11,913 nucleotides of DNA from contig JANBQS010000790.1 of the NCBI GenBank assembly GCA_027577415.1, positions 1-11,913 on the forward strand, written 5' to 3'. Every line of letters starts with the position of its first letter. Position 1 is the stretch's first letter. Positions 8,077 to 11,913 of this stretch are shown piece after piece. Source of the DNA: Coemansia sp. RSA 922. Its lineage: Eukaryota; Kickxellomycota; Kickxellomycetes; Kickxellales; Kickxellaceae. A model generated the notes under the pieces. The model was not told the DNA's origin and ran no database searches. It saw only the letters and a program-made list of their open reading frames with translations. Both the position numbers and the translations under genes were made by a program.

Positions 8077-8882
8077 ATGGGCGCAGAGCAAAGCAAGGGC
8101 AAGGCCAAGATCACCGCCCAGGACAAGGCAATTTTGGATATGAAAGTGCAGCGAGACAAGCTCCGAATGTACCAAAAACGGGTATGTACTAGGTGGTAAG
8201 CAAGCACATGAGACGCCCAGCCTCCCTGTCATTTTCCAGTCCAATTGTCTAATCGATACCATTGTCATGCTGTCAGCCATGCCTAATACTGGTGTAGGTT
8301 CAGGTAGTGCTTGATCGGGAAGACGCGCTCGCACGAGAGCTCTTGCTCAAGGGAGACAAGAAACGGGCATTGCTGGCACTTCGGCGACGCAAATACCAGG
8401 AGCAGATGATCCGCACCACGGACGACCAGCTGTTCAACTTACAGCACCTGATGGAGACAATCGAGTTCTCGCTGGTGCAAAAGGATGTTATATTCGGCCT
8501 GGAGCAAGGCAGCAAGGTTCTGACGCAGCTTAACAAGGAAATGCGCATAGAGGATGTCGAGCGGTTGGCCGACGATACAGCCGAAGCTATAGCCTACCAG
8601 AACGAAGTTTCTGACATTTTGCAGTCAAACATGACCGCCGAAGACGAGGAGGCCGTGTTGGAGGAGCTGGAGGAGTTGGAGCGGCAAGAGGCCGATAGAC
8701 TGAAACTCGACCTCCCGCGTGCGCCCAATGGTGTCTTGCCAGACAAAGAGATTGTAGAGCCCGAGGAAGAGCCCGAGGAGGAACCTGAAGAGGAACCCGA
8801 AGTGGAGGAAGAGGAAGAAGAAGCAGAGGAGGAAGAAGAAGAGGCGCCTCAGCGCTCGCGAAACAACCCTATGCTTGCATGA
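8077..8882 (+). CDS. VPS20: Vps20/CHMP6, ESCRT-III nucleating subunit (two exons)
   Basis: Exons 8077-8181 and 8298-8882 join to 229 residues. Vps20 links ESCRT-II to Snf7 polymer growth at endosomes for multivesicular body sorting (family knowledge). The start MGAEQSK carries a Gly2/Ser6 N-myristoylation signal, as in yeast and human Vps20. Exon 1 holds the basic helix ITAQDKAILDMKVQRDKLRMYQKR. Exon 2 continues with VQVVLDREDALARELL, aligning residue for residue with CHMP6, then RRRKYQEQM, LMETIEF, IEDVERLADDTAEAIAYQNEV and an EDEEAVLEELEELE segment near the ESCRT-III C-terminal regulatory region. The acidic tail (about 186-217) is built on EEEP repeats and is more extreme than in the relatives I know. 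The last residues are RSRNNPMLA. The first exon alone is too short to stand out, so a one-exon reading from the GTG at 8307 would miss the myristoylated N-terminus. Confidence 0.95.
8182..8297 (+). other. Spliceosomal intron in VPS20 (116 nt, phase 0)
   Basis: Donor GTATGT at 8182 follows the CGG codon of YQKR. The acceptor is GTGTAG at 8292-8297, with a CTAAT branch-like site at 8283-8287. Joining here restores the CHMP6 alignment with no gap. A second pyrimidine-rich acceptor, TTTTCCAG ending at 8239, would add 58 nt and shift the frame, so it is not the productive site. Confidence 0.92.
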
Positions 8883-9219
8883 TGGTAGCCATGGTTGGCA
8901 TTTGGTTCCCGCCTCGAAGCCTCATCTGTGTGTGCCTCTCGGTCCTATACACCAGGTGCAGTGCGCCAGATGCCTGAGATGTCAGGCGCTGTGCTCACAA
9001 GTGCAGACCAACCGGTTGGCTAGTCGCTTAGAGGCGCTTTGCACAATTCCACCACTGATACATTAGCTTTCGGCTACATTTGTGCCTAATATACAAACAT
9101 ATCCGCGTGAACGACAAACAAGTACAGACAATTTGAGATATGCATGATATATTAAATGAACTAACTACCACCTAGTGGAGCTGTTTCTATGCACTGTACA
9201 AGGCTTCTAAGGAGCGCAA
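8883..9219. other. Convergent 3' intergenic region
   Basis: 337 bases between the stop codons of VPS20 (plus) and the PPxY protein (minus). It should hold both 3' UTRs and polyadenylation sites. The first 180 bases are GC-richer and the rest is AT-rich, with TAATATACAAACATA near 9087-9101 and ATATATTAAATGAAC near 9146-9160. There is no perfect AATAAA on either strand. No RNA gene or credible ORF was found. Confidence 0.5.
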
Positions 9220-9825
9220 TTAGGAAGACAAACTCTGGCTGTGGTAGTCGGTGAACCCGCGAGGATGTAGTGGTGGTTTCTCAAAGGCTGCCTGTCCAAG
9301 TCTCCATTGGCGAACGACGAGGGACACCGGCGTCAAGTCTTCGATATCAGCATACTTTGGAAGCAACTCATCTTCGCTATAGCCGTCACCGGAAAAAGTC
9401 GCCGGACGTGTCGTATAGTCATTGCGGCTGCTGGCTGTGGCTTCTATACCTTCGCCACTCGTTTGATCGACTGACATATCCGATGAACGCACACTACCTG
9501 TAGCCGATGCTGGCAGTGACATATTTGGCTGACATCTACAGTGTATGCGCTGCTCGGCTCTCAGCGGCGAGGCAACGACTCCAATCTCCAGCGCTTCTGC
9601 GTATGTCGGCGGGTGGCGGGTGCTGCCAGCGTACGGCGGTGGAGGTGGGAATGGCACGTCGTTGATAATCGCCCAAGCGCCACGGCTGTAAACAGGCGGT
9701 GAGTTGTGAATAATGGCAGCTCTAGCGCGAGCTAACGATTTTAAGATGCGAGTGCCTATTGTGACGCTGGGCCTGGGACCCCACACTAATGTCTGCTCAG
9801 CGGTATTCCTAGCCTCAGCATTCAT
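9220..9825 (-). CDS. Small PPxY-motif protein, possible Rsp5/Nedd4 adaptor
   Basis: 201 residues from the ATG at 9825. The frame is open 23 codons further upstream but has no ATG there, so I take 9825 as the start. There are three PPxY motifs: PPVY (43-46), PPPY (62-65, within a run of five Pro) and PPTY (72-75). A fourth related motif, LPKY (155-158), follows an acidic EDELL. PPxY and LPxY are ligands for WW domains of Rsp5/Nedd4 ubiquitin ligases (established). There is no signal peptide and no clear membrane helix; C96 and C98 form a lone CxC. The middle (100-150) is Ser/Thr-rich and probably disordered. It is convergent with VPS20, a downstream partner of ubiquitin-dependent sorting. It resembles no named family I can place; an arrestin-type Rsp5 adaptor is unlikely because the arrestin fold is missing. 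Confidence 0.72.
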   Translation of the reverse strand: MNAEARNTAEQTLVWGPRPSVTIGTRILKSLARARAAIIHNSPPVYSRGAWAIINDVPFPPPPPYAGSTRHPPTYAEALEIGVVASPLRAEQRIHCRCQPNMSLPASATGSVRSSDMSVDQTSGEGIEATASSRNDYTTRPATFSGDGYSEDELLPKYADIEDLTPVSLVVRQWRLGQAAFEKPPLHPRGFTDYHSQSLSS

Positions 9826-10037
9826 TATTAGGGACGGGTATTTAGAACAAAAGTAAATAACAGAGAGATAATAATGACTAGCAGAGTTTGTCAATTTGTT
9901 CGAGATGAGGAGTGGGCCACCAGACTACACCTTTTAAGCTACAAAGACGCAGCCACGAGCTCTCTGGGTCATACCCGTTGCTGGGTGTGACCGGTGAAAT
10001 CGGAGTAGAAGGCTGCTAATTATTGGCGCAAGAGCCC

Positions 10038-10316
10038 CTATTGCGGAATAGCGAGGCTGGGGCGCAGTTTGCTTCATGGCACGCCATCCCTCAACGTGCC
10101 TCGTTGCAAAGTCCCTGGGAGAAAGCAGAGCTCCCCTTTGCTTTTAGTTATCGCCTGGGCTATTGCGGAGTCCGCAAGTAGCACAAACCCGATAGCTGGA
10201 ACTGGCGTCAACCAAAAGCCGATCTCTATCGCTCTCGCTTTACCCCTGAGTCCATAGCTCCATCAAGATCACAAAAGAAGCCCCTTATTTTTGTTTGCGG
10301 AATTCCCTATTTCGGA
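10038..10316 (+). repeat. Three copies of CTATT(G/T)CGGA
   Basis: The decamer CTATTGCGGA occurs at 10038-10047 and 10160-10169, and CTATTTCGGA at 10307-10316, spaced 122 and 147 bases. A further TTTGCGGAATTCC lies at 10294-10306. The first copy is itself nearly palindromic (CTATTGCGGAATAG). They sit upstream of both the minus-strand PPxY gene and the plus-strand Thr/Pro-rich gene. They may be transcription-factor sites or remnants of a short interspersed repeat. Confidence 0.5.
10159..10182. repeat. Palindrome with CGG-N3-CCG core
   Basis: GCTA-TTGCGGA-G-TCCGCAA-g-TAGC. The seven-base arms around one central G are perfect, and a further four bases pair after one bulged G. The core CGGAGTCCG is an inverted CGG triplet pair with a 3-base gap, the layout recognised by some fungal Zn2Cys6 regulators (established for the family). 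Which factor, if any, binds here is not known. Confidence 0.55.
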
Positions 10317-10862
10317 GACACCAAAGCACCGCTGTCTCCCTCGTATTTGGCAAATTATATAGACTTCTCGTTGAATGTACATGTTGGGCCACCTGTGCTT
10401 TCCCATCTAATAAAATACAAGGGTAGAGACATTATGTACGAAGTGTTTATTTTCTGCAGTGGGAATAAAATCAATTATTCAATAAAAGGATTGCCAAAGT
10501 CAGGGCAAATCCGAACTCAAACTTTAGATTAAAGTTGCAATGAAAGGGTCCTTGCCATTGACGTGAGCCTGAATGTGTACTTTCTCTTTTCAGCACGCAA
10601 GTGGTGGCATAATGCCATCCGTTCCAAGAAAGAAAAGAATCACGTTTATTGCTACAATGAAATGGCGATAAAGTGATAAAAAATCAATCGCTACCCTCAC
10701 AGATCGAATAAAAAGATAATCAAAGTATTTGGTTTTCAGGGACAACCAAACGCCCCTGGACTGTGCTCTGGCACACTCAGCCAGGGCATTGCCCCTACTA
10801 TAAACACGCAGACGCCTTCCAGTGTCCTGACCCCGAAAACCAATCATGACAACGCCTGGCAA

Positions 10863-10967
10863 GTAAGTCTTAGCTTGCCATGTCCACGGGCCACACCTCA
10901 GGCCAGAGGGATAATCGACCAGGTTTGGAGGCTTCATTGATGCTGAGACATGTTCTTTGTGCCTCAG
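10863..10967 (+). other. Predicted intron (105 nt, phase 0) in the Thr/Pro-rich gene
   Basis: A consensus GTAAGT donor follows the CAA codon, and a TTTGTGCCTCAG acceptor precedes CCA ACA GCC. The length is a multiple of three, and the flanking exons are in one frame. Without splicing the frame ends at TGA 10938-10940. The donor sits inside an inverted repeat, TGGCAAG (10857-10863) with CTTGCCA (10874-10880). Confidence 0.5.
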
Positions 10968-11135
10968 CCAACAGCCGCTGCCCCGACATGGGCAGTGGGC
11001 AGTCATGCAAGTTGGCCGGTCGCCACCTCGTCCATCCCGCCCGCCTGGCTAATCGAAGAGGTTCAAGACGAAGCCACGCCAGAGGTGACACCTCAGGATG
11101 GCTGGCCAACTGAGGCCGCTCCGACTCCATTGGTA

Positions 11136-11296
11136 ACAGAGGCTGCGCTGACTCCTTCGCCAAGGAGATATATTGGCACTTTCTGGCTGCGAGAGGGTGG
11201 TCAAGGCTGTTGCCAACGGAGGGCACATTGACTCACTCGTCAACGCGGTATATTCCGACTCTCTGGCCGTGGGAGGCTGGCCAATGTCCCTTGCCG
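11136..11296 (+). repeat. Two tandem diverged units, 80 and 81 bp
   Basis: Unit A (11136-11215) and unit B (11216-11296) both begin AC(A/G)GAG and share TATATT, TCTGG and (A/G)ACGGAG landmarks. In protein both give TE-x-x-LT-x-S-x-x-RYI-x-T-x-W. Unit B is 81 bp and keeps frame; unit A is 80 bp and does not. A partial related unit starts at 11109 (TEAAPTP) and again at 11297 (TEAATSP). Confidence 0.8.
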
Positions 11297-11742
11297 ACGG
11301 AGGCGGCTACAAGTCCCTCGACGACAGATGCTACCCCGACTACAAGGCCAACGGTGACTGCGCAGTCAACTCAGTCGACACAGGAGGACGCCTTCGACAT
11401 TCCGATGTTAGATGACGTATCGGGCTTGGCCATTGTAATCATCGGTATCATCATCCTTGCCACAATCGGAGCTGACCTCCAACGACGACAGTGGCGGCGA
11501 CGACAAAACCAGTGGCGGTTATGGCGATGGCGATGCTGCACCAAAGGGAGGTGCATACCCAGTGTCGCCAGTCAACAATAACCTTGTGCAAAATGTGTTT
11601 AGCATGTTGGCAACCATGCCTACCATCCTAAACAAGCACAGAAGACTTACCAAACTTCTACTTTACCTTTTTTTTACACCAAATAAGATCAAGATATAAT
11701 CACAAATATTTTAAAAGAAAAAATTAAAGAAATTATTGATGG

Positions 11743-11844
11743 GTGAGTAGTTCCAGTTGGCGGCGCTGCCATGTCTTTTATACTTCTAGCAGGCTGCTCA
11801 GCATTTGACAAAACATACACCCTAACCCACTACAACGCTCTCAG
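11743..11844 (+). other. Predicted intron (102 nt) just before an ATG
   Basis: Donor GTGAGT at 11743, branch CTAAC at 11822-11826, acceptor CTCTCAG ending at 11844. The size matches the other introns here (105 and 116 nt). The next base starts ATG, so the intron probably lies in the 5' UTR. An ATGG directly before the donor would give only a 14-codon reading frame if used as the start. Confidence 0.55.
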
Positions 11845-11913
11845 ATGAAAGCGCTTTCTCTGATCCGGGCGCTGGACAAGAATAGGCGCTCGATATATCA
11901 GTGCGCACATGAG
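11845..11913 (+). CDS. Start of an unidentified gene, cut by right edge
   Basis: 23 codons from the ATG at 11845 to the window end, no stop. The peptide begins MKALSLIRALDKNRRSIYQ and has six Lys/Arg against one Asp before the final Glu, with hydrophobic spacing, as in a mitochondrial presequence. A well-formed intron ends at the base before the ATG, and the DNA turns GC-rich as in the real genes here. No family can be named from this fragment. Confidence 0.4.
   Translation, partial: MKALSLIRALDKNRRSIYQCAHE

Larger units (their letters stand above)
9826..10739. other. Long stretch without a convincing gene
   Basis: 914 bases. The first 430 are GC-richer and hold the repeated CTATT(G/T)CGGA motif and a palindrome (annotated separately). 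From about 10340 the DNA turns AT-rich, with ATAAAATACAAGG and AATAAAATCAATTATTCAATAAAAGG, which look like non-coding or terminator-type DNA. The longest ATG-started plus-strand frame (62 codons or fewer) shows no conserved feature. TTTCTCTTTTCAG ending at 10594 and TTTGGTTTTCAG ending at 10739 are acceptor-like, so an upstream exon of the 10740 gene may be hidden here. Confidence 0.5.
10740..11581 (+). pseudogene. Thr/Pro-rich surface-type gene, apparently broken
   Basis: Three pieces have coding-like codon use but do not share one frame. Piece 1 is 10740-10862 (41 residues, GQPNAPGLCSGT start), preceded by an acceptor-like TTTTCAG and ended by the donor GTAAGT. Piece 2 starts at 10968 after CCTCAG and runs in the same frame through PTEAAPTP-type repeats to a stop at 11229-11231. 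Piece 3, one frame over, carries the continuing repeat, then a TQSTQEDAFD linker and a hydrophobic segment (SGLAIVIIGIIILATIGADL, about 11420-11479) with a basic Arg/Trp run, to the stop at 11581. The break between pieces 2 and 3 falls where one 81-bp repeat unit is a base short. No start codon or signal peptide was found. It could be a relic, a sequencing error, or a gene with GT..GAG introns: 11133-11221 and 11417-11471 would both restore frame but have poor acceptors. After 11472 a different frame reads an Asp/Gly-rich stretch up to 11699. Confidence 0.45.

Noticed and set aside
8240..8297. Alternative VPS20 acceptor after TTTTCCAG at 8239
   Set aside because: It would add 58 nt and shift the frame, destroying the ESCRT-III helix; at most a non-productive isoform.
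8875..9066. 63-codon frame with several Cys overlapping the end of VPS20
   Set aside because: It overlaps the VPS20 stop codon, lies in the expected 3' UTR, and its Cys spacing fits no known zinc module.
10069..10257. Plus-strand frame of 62 codons in the repeat-bearing stretch
   Set aside because: It starts at TTG rather than ATG, has no motif, and its frame crosses the palindrome; probably chance.
10590..11006. Minus-strand 138-codon frame
   Set aside because: It spans AT-rich non-coding DNA at one end and the antisense of coding-like plus-strand exons at the other, with no domain or motif. The plus-strand reading has the splice signals.
1..11913. tRNA or rRNA genes, CRISPR arrays, transposon ends, viral genes
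   Set aside because: No cloverleaf B-box with matching stem, no regular spaced repeats, no transposase or reverse-transcriptase motif and no terminal inverted repeats were found by reading both strands.

Overview
The window reads as fungal nuclear DNA. The evidence is a Mph1/FANCM-type helicase, a single-exon HMG-CoA lyase with a mitochondrial leader, an ESCRT-III Vps20 gene with a short GT-AG spliceosomal intron, and otherwise closely packed genes with promoter gaps of 0.2-0.35 kb. Predicted introns are about 100-116 nt. The 5.4 kb helicase frame has no intron, and a pacifastin-like domain appears in a membrane protein. Together these suit an early-diverging fungus with few introns (Kickxellomycotina/Zoopagomycota-like). 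That placement is inference from style, not a species call.

Layout, left to right. (1) 1-5464, minus strand: an uninterrupted frame of 1821 codons that runs off the left edge, encoding a FANCM/Mph1 DNA-remodelling helicase. It has an unusual RGG-plus-acidic insertion inside the second RecA lobe and a very long acidic tail. (2) 5465-5725: short intergenic stretch with two direct GTACGCG boxes upstream of the helicase. (3) 5726-6538, minus: a type II single-pass membrane protein whose outer part carries two six-cysteine modules, the second matching the pacifastin inhibitor pattern. (4) 6539-6866: divergent promoter. (5) 6867-7865, plus: mitochondrial HMG-CoA lyase, with the catalytic residues visible. 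(6) 8077-8882, plus: Vps20/CHMP6, two exons, with an N-myristoylation signal and a Glu-rich tail. (7) 9220-9825, minus: a small protein with three PPxY motifs and one LPxY, convergent with Vps20. (8) 9826-10739: no convincing gene, but a repeated CTATT(G/T)CGGA motif and a palindrome. (9) 10740-11581, plus: a Thr/Pro-rich gene or gene remnant with an 81-bp tandem repeat, broken by a one-base length difference between repeat units. (10) 11743-11913, plus: a well-formed intron followed at once by an ATG, probably the first exons of a gene that continues off the right edge.

The genes do not form a pathway cluster: DNA repair, leucine catabolism and membrane trafficking sit side by side, as expected for a eukaryotic chromosome arm. 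The one pairing that may be functional is Vps20 (ESCRT-III) with the convergent PPxY protein, because PPxY proteins commonly recruit Rsp5/Nedd4 ubiquitin ligases that feed cargo to ESCRT. This rests on motifs and adjacency only. I see no multi-gene novel system; the most unusual single observations are the RGG insertion in the helicase and the membrane-anchored pacifastin-like protein.
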